Below, piece after piece: positions 35,117 to 43,292 of a DNA stretch of 64,000 nucleotides (position 1 is the stretch's first letter; every line of letters starts with the position of its first letter). The DNA lies in assembly GCF_015291645.1 (NCBI RefSeq), contig NZ_CP030055.1, positions 1,612,001 through 1,676,000 on the forward strand. The letters are read 5' to 3'. Under the pieces are notes generated by a model, which was not told the origin of the DNA, did not search any database, and worked only from the letters and a program-made list of their open reading frames with translations. Origin of the DNA: Bradyrhizobium sp. CCBAU 53340. Its GTDB lineage: Bacteria; Pseudomonadota; Alphaproteobacteria; Rhizobiales; Xanthobacteraceae. A program made the position numbers and the translations under genes.

Positions 35117-36042
35117 AGCACGATCTCCGTTCCGTCGGCGGGAATCTGCCACCCCGCTTGTTCAGCAGTCTTGCGTTCAGCCGAGGCAGGCAGCAGCGCC
35201 GGGTTCGAGTTGTTGATATGAAGAAATATCTTTCTTCCGATCGAGAGATCGGCGAGCCGCGCAATCGCGCCGTCGTCGCCGGACATCGCGACATGGCCCA
35301 TGCTCTTGCCGGTTTTGTGGCCGAGCCCGGCCTTGATCATCTCGTCGTCCCGCCACACCGTGCCGTCGAAGAACACCAGTGCGGCGCCGTCGATCTCGGC
35401 CTTGAGCGCGTCGGTCACCTCGGCGCAGGCGGCGATGAAATAGAAATACTTGCCGGTCGCCTTGTCGGTGATCTTCAGGCCCAGCGTATCACCCTCGCCA
35501 TTCTCGCCGCCGGGATGCGCCTTGCCTTCCAGGTACCAGGCCGATTTTCCCGGCACCGCGAAGGCCAGCACCTCGAGGCCTGAGCGTGCACCGTCGGCCA
35601 GCCGCGGCTCGAACGGCTCACTGATTGCGATCGGCTGCCGCTTGACGTTCTTCTCGTTCAGCACGTTGAAGATGCTGTTGCTGGCCAGGATCGCCAGCAC
35701 CTTCTCATGCGCATAAACCGTGAAGGGCGAGCCCTCGCGCATCGACAGCAGGCCAGCGACCGCATCCACTTCGCTGTTGGTCAGGATCACGCCTGCAACA
35801 GGCGTATGACGCAGCGCCCCGGCCTTGGGATGCAACTGCGGCGTGGCATTCAATTGCTGGCGCAGATCCGGGGAGGCATTGATCAGGAACCAGTGCTCGC
35901 CGTCGCCGCTAAAGGCGACTGAGGCCTGGGTTCGATACAACTCATGGCCGTGGCTACGTGCGGCCCGGCAGCCCTCGCAACCGCAGTTCCATTGCGGGAC
36001 TCCGCCGCCGGCCCCGGCGCCCAGGACGACGACGCGAAGCAT
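35113..36042 (-). CDS. pqqB: PQQ biosynthesis protein PqqB
   Basis: 309-residue metallo-beta-lactamase-fold protein, a hydroxylase acting on the crosslinked Glu-Tyr intermediate in current models. VVLGAGAGGGVPQWNCGCEGC at the N-terminus, where the Cys pair binds a structural zinc, and GVILTNSEVDAVAGLLSMREG are family hallmarks. It follows pqqA by 133 bp and overlaps pqqC. Confidence 0.95.
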   Translation of the reverse strand: MLRVVVLGAGAGGGVPQWNCGCEGCRAARSHGHELYRTQASVAFSGDGEHWFLINASPDLRQQLNATPQLHPKAGALRHTPVAGVILTNSEVDAVAGLLSMREGSPFTVYAHEKVLAILASNSIFNVLNEKNVKRQPIAISEPFEPRLADGARSGLEVLAFAVPGKSAWYLEGKAHPGGENGEGDTLGLKITDKATGKYFYFIAACAEVTDALKAEIDGAALVFFDGTVWRDDEMIKAGLGHKTGKSMGHVAMSGDDGAIARLADLSIGRKIFLHINNSNPALLPASAERKTAEQAGWQIPADGTEIVL

Positions 36043-36175
36043 GATCCGTCTCCTGGAAGCAACGTCGCGAGGTGGATCTCAAGTCCACAAGGTTCGGTCC
36101 GACACAATCTCCATCATTCGGAAACCGATCGTGACCGAAAGATCCACCTGCGCAGAACGCTTAACTGCCGACCGC

Positions 36176-36256
36176 TTACTTGCGGGTGGCGCTCACATAC
36201 ATGTTGATTTCCATGCCGCAGGGCACTTCGACGATCTTGGGGGCTTTCCAGGCCAT
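36176..36256 (-). CDS. pqqA: PQQ precursor peptide PqqA
   Basis: A 26-residue ribosomal precursor: starts MAWKAPKIVEVPCGM, and the invariant Glu-x3-Tyr is E16 and Y20 (EINMY), the two residues that become PQQ. GGAG lies 8 bases before the ATG. Heads pqqABCDE. High expression relative to the downstream genes is usual and the 133-bp pqqA-pqqB gap leaves room for attenuation, though no clear hairpin was picked out. Confidence 0.95.
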   Translation of the reverse strand: MAWKAPKIVEVPCGMEINMYVSATRK

Positions 36257-36501
36257 TTTGGCTCTCCATTTCGCGACTTCGGACGTTTCCGCCCGGGGTT
36301 AAATTACTGCCGGCGTTAAAGTTCGCCAGTGAAATTTTCCCGAGCACGAGCATACTGCGCCGCGAAACATGGGCGGGGAACAGTACTTTCTGGTGATACG
36401 GCTCTGCGCGTGGCGCATTCGGTCGCGAACCCTGTCCTGATAAAGCAGTTGTGAGTGCACTGCAGCTTTCAATCCGGTACAGGCGCCTCTAGCTGGATCT
36501 C

Positions 36502-36762
36502 ATGATGCCCAAATATTTCTTCAACACGCGTATCGGCGATGAATTGATCGTGGACCCCGAAGGCGAGGATCTGCGCAATCCCGATCGTGCCTGGGAGGTT
36601 GCCCGCCAGATGATCCTGGAGGTGGTGAAGTCCGAAGGCGCCCAGCCGGCCCTGCTCGAGGCCGTCATCGAGGTGACCGACGTCGAGGGCGAGATCGTGC
36701 TGGAGTTTCCCTTCACCGAGGCGCTGCTGGACATGCCGGACCAGTCGGCGACGCGGCATTAG
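36502..36762 (+). CDS. DUF6894-type small protein
   Basis: 86 residues beginning PKYFFNTRIGDELIVDPEG, the opening of a small soluble family frequent in rhizobia and seen in several copies per genome. ATG at 36502 and a second at 36505 are both possible. Stands alone, divergent from pqqA, and ends just before a palindromic repeat. Function unknown. Confidence 0.75.
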   Translation: MMPKYFFNTRIGDELIVDPEGEDLRNPDRAWEVARQMILEVVKSEGAQPALLEAVIEVTDVEGEIVLEFPFTEALLDMPDQSATRH

Positions 36763-36778
36763 GGGCCCGAACTCTCTC

Positions 36779-36863
36779 CCCGTCATTGCGAGCGCAGCGA
36801 AGCAATGTAGAATCCCCTCCGCGGCGGCAGTCTGGATTGCTTCGCTGCGCTCGCAATGACGGG
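36779..36863. repeat. Long inverted repeat, CGTCATTGCGAGC family (copy 2)
   Basis: Left arm CCCGTCATTGCGAGCGCAGC, right arm GCTGCGCTCGCAATGACGGG with a ~25-base centre; same family as 23944-24026 and near-identical in the arms, while the centres differ. Confidence 0.8.
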
Positions 36864-36939
36864 AAGGTTTCCCCTGCGAAATCCGCATGGCTTTGCCGCG
36901 TTCCCGGCGCTAAAAGACGCCGGTCACACGGAGCACGTC

Positions 36940-38340
36940 ATGCAAGATCTCTGGCGCCTGTCGGCCGCCGACCTCGCCACTCTCGTCAAATCCAGGAAGG
37001 TGTCGGTCAAAGAGGCGGCCAAGGCCGGCCTCGAGCGCCTGGATGCTGTCAATCCCAGGCTCAACGCCGTGATCGACCACCGGCCGGAGGACGTGCTCAA
37101 GCAGGCTGACGCGGTCGATGCCGCCATTGCCAGGGGCGAGGACCCCGGCGTGCTCGCCGGCGTCCCCGTCACCATCAAGGCCAATGTCGACCAGGCGGGC
37201 TTTGCCACCACCAACGGCCTCAAGCTCCAGCGCGATCTGATCGCACGCGAGGACAATCCTGTCGTCGCCAATTTCCGCAAAGCGGGCGCCATTCTGCTCG
37301 GGCGCACCAATTGCCCGGCCTTCTCCTATCGCTGGTTCACCACCAACCTCGTCCATGGCGACACCAAGAACCCGCGCGATGCTTCGCTGACCCCGGGCGG
37401 CTCGTCCGGCGGCGCCGGCTCGGCAGTCGCGGCCGGGATCGGCGCCATCGCCCACGGCACCGATATCGCCGGCTCGATCCGCTATCCCGCCTATGCTTGC
37501 GGCGTGCACGGCCTGCGCCCGACGCTCGGCCGCATCCCGGCTTTCAATCCGGCGCTCCCGGAGCGCCCGATCGGCCCGCAGATCATGGCCGTCTCGGGCC
37601 CCTTGGCCCGCACCGTCAACGACTTGCGCATCTCGCTCGCGGCGATGTCGGCGCGCGACGTGCGTGATCCCTGGTATGTGCCGGTGCCGCTGGAAGGCCC
37701 CGCGCGCGAGAAGCGCGCCGCGATCTGCCTCAATCCGGATGGCCTTGCCACCACAGCTGAGGTGAAGGCCGCCGTGACCGACGCCGGCAAGCGCCTCGAG
37801 CGCGCGGGCTGGACCGTCGACATGATCGAGAACACCCCGCCGATGCGCGAAGCCGTCGAATGGCAGCGCAAGCTCTGGCTCGGCGATGGCTTCGAGGCGC
37901 AGCTCGCAATGGCCGAGCGCGAGGGCGATCCCGGCGCGCTGGCCTGCCTCAACGGCAACCGCTCCAAGGTCACGCCGATGGACCAGGCGAATTACGCGCA
38001 GGCGCTGACCCGTCGCGCCACGCTGACGCGCGAATGGATGCTGTTCTTCGAAAAATACGCCGTGGTGCTGACGCCGGTTTCCGGCGAGCTGCCGTTCCCC
38101 GATCATCTCGACCGCAAGGATTCGGCCTCCTTCGAGCGCGTCTGGGAAGCGCAGATGCCGCAGATCGCGACACCCTTCATGGGCCTGCCGGGCCTCGTGG
38201 TCTCCACCGGTCTCGTCGGCAAGAGTCCGGTCGGCGTGCAGATCGTCTCCGGCCGCTATCGCGAGGATCTCTGCCTGCTCGCCGGCGAAGCGATCGAGGC
38301 GGGCGGCGTGCCGCCATCGCCGATCGATCCCGTGGGTTAG
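36940..38340 (+). CDS. Amidase-signature hydrolase
   Basis: 466-residue Ser-cisSer-Lys amidase. Catalytic Lys in VPVTIKANVDQAG near residue 80, cis-Ser region TPGGSSGGAGSAVAAGIG and nucleophile region HGTDIAGSIRYPA. Substrate unclear; such enzymes hydrolyse carboxamides of many kinds. The ATG at 36940 gives QDLWRLSAADLATLVKS, the normal N-terminus; the frame is open further upstream into the repeat, which is not coding. It is 2 bp before the glutathione peroxidase gene, so the two are cotranscribed. Confidence 0.9.
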   Translation: MQDLWRLSAADLATLVKSRKVSVKEAAKAGLERLDAVNPRLNAVIDHRPEDVLKQADAVDAAIARGEDPGVLAGVPVTIKANVDQAGFATTNGLKLQRDLIAREDNPVVANFRKAGAILLGRTNCPAFSYRWFTTNLVHGDTKNPRDASLTPGGSSGGAGSAVAAGIGAIAHGTDIAGSIRYPAYACGVHGLRPTLGRIPAFNPALPERPIGPQIMAVSGPLARTVNDLRISLAAMSARDVRDPWYVPVPLEGPAREKRAAICLNPDGLATTAEVKAAVTDAGKRLERAGWTVDMIENTPPMREAVEWQRKLWLGDGFEAQLAMAEREGDPGALACLNGNRSKVTPMDQANYAQALTRRATLTREWMLFFEKYAVVLTPVSGELPFPDHLDRKDSASFERVWEAQMPQIATPFMGLPGLVVSTGLVGKSPVGVQIVSGRYREDLCLLAGEAIEAGGVPPSPIDPVG

Positions 38341-38342
38341 CG

Positions 38343-38819
38343 ATGTCTGAGATTTACGATTTCAAGGCCAATTCGCTTGCAGGCGAAGAGGTCGCCCTGC
38401 GCCGCTTCGAAGGGCAGGTGCTCTTGATCGTCAACACCGCGAGCAAATGCGGCTTCACGCCGCAATATCGCGGCCTTGAGGATCTGCACCGCGACCTGTC
38501 GCCGCGCGGCTTCTCCGTGCTCGGCTTTCCTTGCAATCAGTTCGGCGCGCAGGAGCCGGGGCAGGCAGCTGAGATCCAGGCGTTCTGCTCCACCAATTAC
38601 GACGTCACCTTCCCGCTGTTTGAGAAGATCGACGTCAATGGGCCGAAGGCCCATCCGCTGTACGAGTACCTGAAACGCCAGCAATCCGGCCTGCTTGGTT
38701 CCTCCATCAAATGGAATTTCACCAAATTCCTGGTGGACCGTGCCGGCAAGGTAATCGCGCGCTACGCGCCGACCGCACGGCCCGAAGGGCTGCGCAATCA
38801 AATTGAGACCCTGTTATGA
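38343..38819 (+). CDS. Glutathione peroxidase (thioredoxin-type)
   Basis: 158 residues reducing peroxides. NTASKCGFTPQYRGLEDL holds the peroxidatic Cys, LGFPCNQFGAQEPG the Gln, and IKWNFTKFLVDRAGKV the Trp-Asn of the catalytic tetrad. The Cys in FPCNQF allows a thioredoxin-linked cycle, as in many bacterial and plant GPx. Lies between the amidase and DUF3297 genes with 2-bp spacing and a 4-bp overlap. Confidence 0.92.
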   Translation: MSEIYDFKANSLAGEEVALRRFEGQVLLIVNTASKCGFTPQYRGLEDLHRDLSPRGFSVLGFPCNQFGAQEPGQAAEIQAFCSTNYDVTFPLFEKIDVNGPKAHPLYEYLKRQQSGLLGSSIKWNFTKFLVDRAGKVIARYAPTARPEGLRNQIETLL

Positions 38820-39073
38820 GCGAGACATCAATGAGCGACGAATTTCCTGATCGACTGTCGGTCGACCCCAACAGCCCCTATTACAACGCGGACATCCTGT
38901 CGCGCGACGTCGGCATCCGCTTCAAGGGCATCGAGAAGACCAATGTCGAAGAGTACTGCATCAGCGAAGGCTGGGTCCGCGTCACCGCCGGCAACGCCAA
39001 GGATCGCTACGGCAATCCGCTGACCATCAAGGTGCATGGGCCAGTGGAGCCGTATTTTAGGGACAAGAAGTAA
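38816..39073 (+). CDS. DUF3297 family protein
   Basis: 85-residue soluble protein matching DUF3297: FPDRLSVDPNSPYYNADIL, VGIRFKGIEKTNVEEYCISEGWV, and the C-terminal GNPLTIKVHGPVEPYF. The first ATG overlaps the glutathione peroxidase stop (ATGA); a second ATG 15 bp on begins SDEFPDRL, the more conserved start. Function unknown; widespread in proteobacteria. Confidence 0.85.
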   Translation: MSETSMSDEFPDRLSVDPNSPYYNADILSRDVGIRFKGIEKTNVEEYCISEGWVRVTAGNAKDRYGNPLTIKVHGPVEPYFRDKK

Positions 39074-39094
39074 GCGCGTCGCACCTAAATGTTT

Positions 39095-39147
39095 CCCCGT
39101 CACCCTGAGGTGCTCGCCTCTTCGGCGAGCCTCGAAGGATGACGGGG
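39095..39147. repeat. Inverted repeat, CCTGAG...CTCGAAGGATG family (copy 1)
   Basis: CCCCGTCACCCTGAGGTGCTCGCC pairs with GGCGAGCCTCGAAGGATGACGGGG around TCTT. A relative lies at 55811-55860. Dispersed element between the DUF3297 gene and tarD; may end the amidase operon. Confidence 0.7.
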
Positions 39148-39188
39148 AGGCAGGCGAAGTTGCTCCCGATTACCGAAGGCTGAACACC

Positions 39189-40358
39189 ATGTCCGTCCGC
39201 ATCGTCGACGTCCGCGAGATCACCAAGCCGATCTCATCGCCGATCCGCAACGCCTATATCGACTTCACCAAGATGACGACGAGCCTCGTTGCCGTCGTCA
39301 CCGATGTGGTTCGCGATGGCAAGCGCGTCGTCGGCTACGGCTTCAACTCCAACGGCCGCTACGGGCAGAGCGGCCTGATCCGCGAACGCTTCGCCTCGCG
39401 CATTCTCGAAGCCGATCCGAAGAAGCTTCTGAACGAGGCCGGCGACAATCTCGACCCTGACAAGGTCTGGGGTGCGATGATGACCAACGAGAAGCCCGGT
39501 GGCCACGGTGAGCGCTCGGTCGCGGTCGGCACCATCGACATGGCGGTGTGGGACGCGGTCGCCAAGATCGCAGGCAAGCCGCTGTTTCGCCTGCTCGCCG
39601 AACGCCATGGCCGGCCGGCCAATCCGCGCGTCTTCGTCTATGCCGCCGGTGGCTATTATTATCCGGGCAAGGGGCTCTCGATGCTGCGCGGCGAGATGCG
39701 CGGTTATCTCGATCGCGGCTACAACGTCGTGAAGATGAAGATCGGCGGTGCTGATATCGACGAGGATCGCATCCGCATCGAGGCGGTGCTGGAAGAGATT
39801 GGCCAGGACGCGCAGCTCGCGGTCGACGCCAACGGCCGCTTCAATTTGGAGACCGGCATCGCCTACGCCAAGATGCTGCGGGACTATCCGCTGTTCTGGT
39901 ACGAAGAGGTCGGCGATCCTCTTGACTACGCGCTGCAGGCCGCGCTCGCCGAATTCTATCCGGGCCCGATGGCGACAGGCGAGAACCTGTTCAGCCACCA
40001 GGACGCCCGCAATCTGATCCGCTACGGCGGCATGCGCCCCGACCGCGACTGGCTGCAATTCGACTGCGCGCTGTCCTATGGCCTCTGCGAATACCAGCGC
40101 ACGCTCGAAGTGCTGAAGACCTACGGTTGGTCCCCCAGCCGCTGCATCCCGCACGGCGGCCACCAGATGTCACTGAACATCGCGGCGGGCCTGGGTCTCG
40201 GCGGCAACGAAAGCTACCCCGACCTGTTCCAGCCCTATGGCGGCTTCCCCGACGGCGTCCGCGTCGAGAACGGCCACATCACCATGCCCGATCTCCCCGG
40301 CATCGGCTTCGAAGGCAAGTCCGATCTCTACAAGGAGATGAAGGCGCTGGCGGAGTAG
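39189..40358 (+). CDS. tarD: D-tartrate dehydratase (enolase superfamily)
   Basis: Dehydrates D-tartrate to oxaloacetate. 389 residues, the length I recall for the characterised B. japonicum TarD, and the known key residues fall at the same numbers: base K184 (in VKMKIGG), metal ligands D213, E239 and E265, then D292 and H322 of the His-Asp dyad. ATG at 39189 gives this numbering; the frame is open farther upstream without support. Single gene between two repeat elements. Assignment is strong because the whole active site agrees. Confidence 0.92.
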   Translation: MSVRIVDVREITKPISSPIRNAYIDFTKMTTSLVAVVTDVVRDGKRVVGYGFNSNGRYGQSGLIRERFASRILEADPKKLLNEAGDNLDPDKVWGAMMTNEKPGGHGERSVAVGTIDMAVWDAVAKIAGKPLFRLLAERHGRPANPRVFVYAAGGYYYPGKGLSMLRGEMRGYLDRGYNVVKMKIGGADIDEDRIRIEAVLEEIGQDAQLAVDANGRFNLETGIAYAKMLRDYPLFWYEEVGDPLDYALQAALAEFYPGPMATGENLFSHQDARNLIRYGGMRPDRDWLQFDCALSYGLCEYQRTLEVLKTYGWSPSRCIPHGGHQMSLNIAAGLGLGGNESYPDLFQPYGGFPDGVRVENGHITMPDLPGIGFEGKSDLYKEMKALAE

Positions 40359-40386
40359 GGAGGCGACGGCGTCTCCAACAACTCGG

Positions 40387-40520
40387 TGTCATCCCCGCGC
40401 ATGCGGGGATCCATAACCCCAGGGAGGAGTTACGGCGCGAGCTGGTCACTCCGAGTCTTCGCCAAATCCAATCCTGCGGCTATGGGTCCCGGATCTGCGC
40501 TTCGCTTGTCCGGGACGACA
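40387..40520. repeat. Palindromic repeat, GTCATCCCCGC / GTCCGGGACGAC family
   Basis: GTCATCCCCGCGCATGCGGGGA is an immediate hairpin; CCATAACCCC pairs loosely with GGCTATGGGTCCCGGATCTG, and CGCTTGTCCGGGACGAC closes the unit. Its right 40 bp overlap the 3' end of the DUF418 gene and supply that protein's last residues. Confidence 0.75.
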
Positions 40521-41667
40521 GTTGAGTTCGCACGGCCACCTCTGCCACCGCCATTGGCTGCCGCACCCCATACATCAACGACCGCCACAGCCATTCGAGC
40601 GGGCCGTAGCGGTAGCGGCGCAGCCACCAGGCGCTGAACAGCACCTGTGCGATGTAGACGACGATGCCGATGGCGAGGGCCGCGGTGATGCCGAGCCGCC
40701 CGAACAAGCCAAGGCCGTAGCCGTAAAAGATCCAGCCGAAGATGACGGATTGCGCGACGTAATTGGTGAAGGCCATTCGTCCCAACGGCGCGGCCCAGCC
40801 GAGCAGCTTCTTGCCGCGCTCGAAGCTGGCGATGCCGAGGATGGCGGCGCCGTAGCCCAGCGCCAGCAGGATGGTGCCGAGTGGCTCGCTGCCGCCGTAA
40901 AGCAGGCCTGCGCCGAGAGCGACCGCAGGGAGCGCGATGACGAACAGGCCGCGTATATTTTGCACAATGCCGCTGCGCCAGGCCAGCGCGCCCAGGAGAA
41001 ACAGCCCGATCGTGCGCAGGAAGACGAATGCGTGCAGGGAGGCGATGAGGGGAATTTCGCGCAAGCGAAACGCCAGCACGTCGAGGAAGCCGCCGGTCGC
41101 ATAGATGCGATTGGCATCCAGCACATCCCGCCAGATTACGCTCCTCGAGGGAAACAATCCCTCCGGCGGAAAGTCCTGTATGGCCAGATACAGCGTCAGG
41201 GATGCCAGCGCGGCGAGAGCGATCAGCCAGCGCGAACCAAACAGCAATGGCAGCACGATGAATCCAGCCAGCGCATATTCGGTGAGGATGTCGCCGTTCC
41301 AGATCAGGCACAGGTGAATGATGCCGAACAGCAGCAGCGCGGCGAGCCGGCGCACGAGCAGAACGGCGCGGCGCCCGCTCTTGGCAAGGCGGTCGAACTG
41401 AATGGCAAGGCCCGCGCCGAACAGTAGCGAAAACAGCGCGAACGCCTTGAGCTCGATCGCCTGCGTCAGGATCGTCTCAACAGTGTGATCGATTGGCGAG
41501 GTGAGCGTCTTCGGCCCCAGAAACTGCTCGAAGATCGAAACGCGAAATTCCATCACGACGTTGATGGCCATGACGCCGAACAGGGCTATGCCCCTGAGCA
41601 CGTCGATGGTCTCAATGCGATCCGAGGGATTTGTCGGCCGGGGAGATGCTGCGCTATCGGAAGTCAT
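40480..41667 (-). CDS. DUF418 family multi-pass membrane protein (YeiB-like)
   Basis: 395 residues with about ten hydrophobic helices. It opens RIETIDVLRGIALFGVMAINV, the DUF405/418 signature, and has the C-terminal GWAAPLGRMAFTNYVAQSVIF and WLRRYRYGPLEWLWRSLMYG motifs. Function of these inner-membrane proteins is unknown; acyltransferase-like or transport roles have been guessed. The final ~13 residues (SSRTSEAQIRDP) are encoded by a dispersed repeat that also provides the stop codon. Monocistronic, 46 bp before the malonyl-CoA decarboxylase stop on the same strand, so possibly in one transcript with it. Confidence 0.85.
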   Translation of the reverse strand: MTSDSAASPRPTNPSDRIETIDVLRGIALFGVMAINVVMEFRVSIFEQFLGPKTLTSPIDHTVETILTQAIELKAFALFSLLFGAGLAIQFDRLAKSGRRAVLLVRRLAALLLFGIIHLCLIWNGDILTEYALAGFIVLPLLFGSRWLIALAALASLTLYLAIQDFPPEGLFPSRSVIWRDVLDANRIYATGGFLDVLAFRLREIPLIASLHAFVFLRTIGLFLLGALAWRSGIVQNIRGLFVIALPAVALGAGLLYGGSEPLGTILLALGYGAAILGIASFERGKKLLGWAAPLGRMAFTNYVAQSVIFGWIFYGYGLGLFGRLGITAALAIGIVVYIAQVLFSAWWLRRYRYGPLEWLWRSLMYGVRQPMAVAEVAVRTQLSSRTSEAQIRDP

Positions 41668-41713
41668 TGTGATCTGAATTCCAATAGCGCCCTGGCGACT
41701 TCTCGTCCGCCTG

Positions 41714-43066
41714 CTACGACAGCCTCATATCCAGCAGCCGTCGCCCTTCGCCCTTCAGCAGCTTCTTCACCGCGCTCGAGGCCACCACTTCGCCGTCATT
41801 GGCATAGGCTTCGTGGTTCTTCTCGATGTCGTCGAGGCGGTAGAGGTAGTTCACCATAACGCCGGCGGATTCGCGCAGGCCCTTGGGCGAGAGGTCGCCG
41901 AGCCAGTTGATGCGCTCCAGCCGTGCGCCGTTGCCGAGATGGAAGCGGGCGACGGAGTCGATCAGGCGGCCCTTCGACGTGCGCGCCTTCAGGAAGTAGT
42001 GCGCGGCGAGCGGCTCGATCACGGCGCGCAGCTGCGTCGTCGTCTCCGGGTTCTCATACCATTTGGGATCGTCGAGGCGCTTGAGGATCTCGCGGTCCTC
42101 GTCCGACAGCGGCAAATCCTTGTCCTGCTTGATCCATGGCATGAAGCCCGGCACCGGCGACAGCGTCACGAAGGTGTCGAGCTTCGGCGTCTCGCGACGT
42201 AGCTCCTCGACCACCTGCTTGATCAGGAAGCTGCCGAAGGAGATGCCGCCGAGGCCACGTTGGGTATTCGAGATCGAATAAAAGACGGCGGTGCGCGCCT
42301 TCTCGATCGGAAGATGCTGGCGATCGACCGCGAGCAGCGGCGCGATCGCGCCGGGAATGGTCTCGGTCAGCGCCACCTCGACGAAGATCAGGGGTTCGTC
42401 CACCATCGCCGGATGGAAGAACGCGTAACAGCGGCGGTCGACCGGATCGATGCGGCGGCGCAGATCGTCCCAGTCGCTGATCTCGTGCACAGCCTCATAG
42501 CGGATGATCTTTTCGAGGATGTTGGCCGGGGTCGACCAGTCAATCCGGCGCAGCACGAGAAACCCCCTGTTGAACCACGAAGAAAGAAGATGCGAGACGT
42601 CGCGGTCGAGCGCGGCGAGGTCGGTGTGTCCGTTCATCATGCCGAGCAGATCGGCACGCATGGCGACGAGATCGCCGGTGCCGCCGGGCGCGCGGTTGAG
42701 GCGGCGGATCAGCTCCTGCCGCCGCGGTTCCGAGGCGAAATGCAGTGCGCTCGCATCCTCGTCGCTCGGCTGGGTGCGCCACTTTTCGATCGCCTTGGTC
42801 AGGCGCTCACGATCCGGGCCGAAATCGCGCACCAGCCCTTCGAAGAAGGCGCGGCGCCCTGCCGCATCCAACTCCTGGTAGATGTCGAGCACCTCACGCG
42901 CCATGGCGGTGCCCGAGGCTTCGCCGCGGCCCGACAGCAGCGCGCCGCAGAGCGCGATCAGCCCGTCGGCATCCTGCTTGGCATCGGTGGAATCCCCCCG
43001 GCGCAGCAGCGTGCGGCCGCGTTCGGAAATTGTGGCGAGCAGGTCGGAGAAGAAGGCATTGGCCAT
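41714..43066 (-). CDS. mcd: Malonyl-CoA decarboxylase
   Basis: Decarboxylates malonyl-CoA to acetyl-CoA. 450 residues, usual size: helical N-domain and GNAT-like C-domain with VALTETIPGAIAPLL, TAVFYSISNTQRGLGGISFGSFLIKQV and the catalytic Ser-His region FVTLSPVPGFMPWI. The C-terminus VARFHLGNGARLERINWLGDLSPKG is conserved. ATG at 43066 is the first that fits the family; upstream codons run into spacer. In rhizobia this enzyme usually sits with matB/matC for malonate use, which are not here. Confidence 0.93.
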   Translation of the reverse strand: MANAFFSDLLATISERGRTLLRRGDSTDAKQDADGLIALCGALLSGRGEASGTAMAREVLDIYQELDAAGRRAFFEGLVRDFGPDRERLTKAIEKWRTQPSDEDASALHFASEPRRQELIRRLNRAPGGTGDLVAMRADLLGMMNGHTDLAALDRDVSHLLSSWFNRGFLVLRRIDWSTPANILEKIIRYEAVHEISDWDDLRRRIDPVDRRCYAFFHPAMVDEPLIFVEVALTETIPGAIAPLLAVDRQHLPIEKARTAVFYSISNTQRGLGGISFGSFLIKQVVEELRRETPKLDTFVTLSPVPGFMPWIKQDKDLPLSDEDREILKRLDDPKWYENPETTTQLRAVIEPLAAHYFLKARTSKGRLIDSVARFHLGNGARLERINWLGDLSPKGLRESAGVMVNYLYRLDDIEKNHEAYANDGEVVASSAVKKLLKGEGRRLLDMRLS

Positions 43067-43190
43067 CTGGGCTTTTCGAATCCGGGTTTGTGCGGTGCGG
43101 AAGCTTACACGGGATTTAGGCGGAAGCCGATCACAATCAAGCAGGGGAATTTTGTATCTTTCGTGGTGTGCCATGCATCCCCGAAGGCGC

Positions 43191-43292
43191 TGTCATGCCC
43201 CGCGAAGGCGGGGCATCCAGCACGCCGCGGCTGCTCGGTTCTAGCCGTGCCGTCTCGCAGTACTGGATCGCCCGGTCGAGCCGGGCGATGAC
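43191..43292. repeat. Palindromic repeat, GTCATGCCCCGCG / CGGGCGATGACA family
   Basis: Outer arms TGTCATGCCCCGCGAAGGCG and GGTCGAGCCGGGCGATGACA, inner GGGGCATCCAGCACGCCG and CAGTACTGGATCGCCC. Overlaps the 3' end of the AraC gene and encodes its last 17 residues and stop. Confidence 0.75.

Noticed and set aside
36363..36410. GGAAC upstream of the DUF6894 gene as an EcfG site
   Set aside because: The bases 16-17 nt downstream read ACGG/CGGC rather than CGTT.
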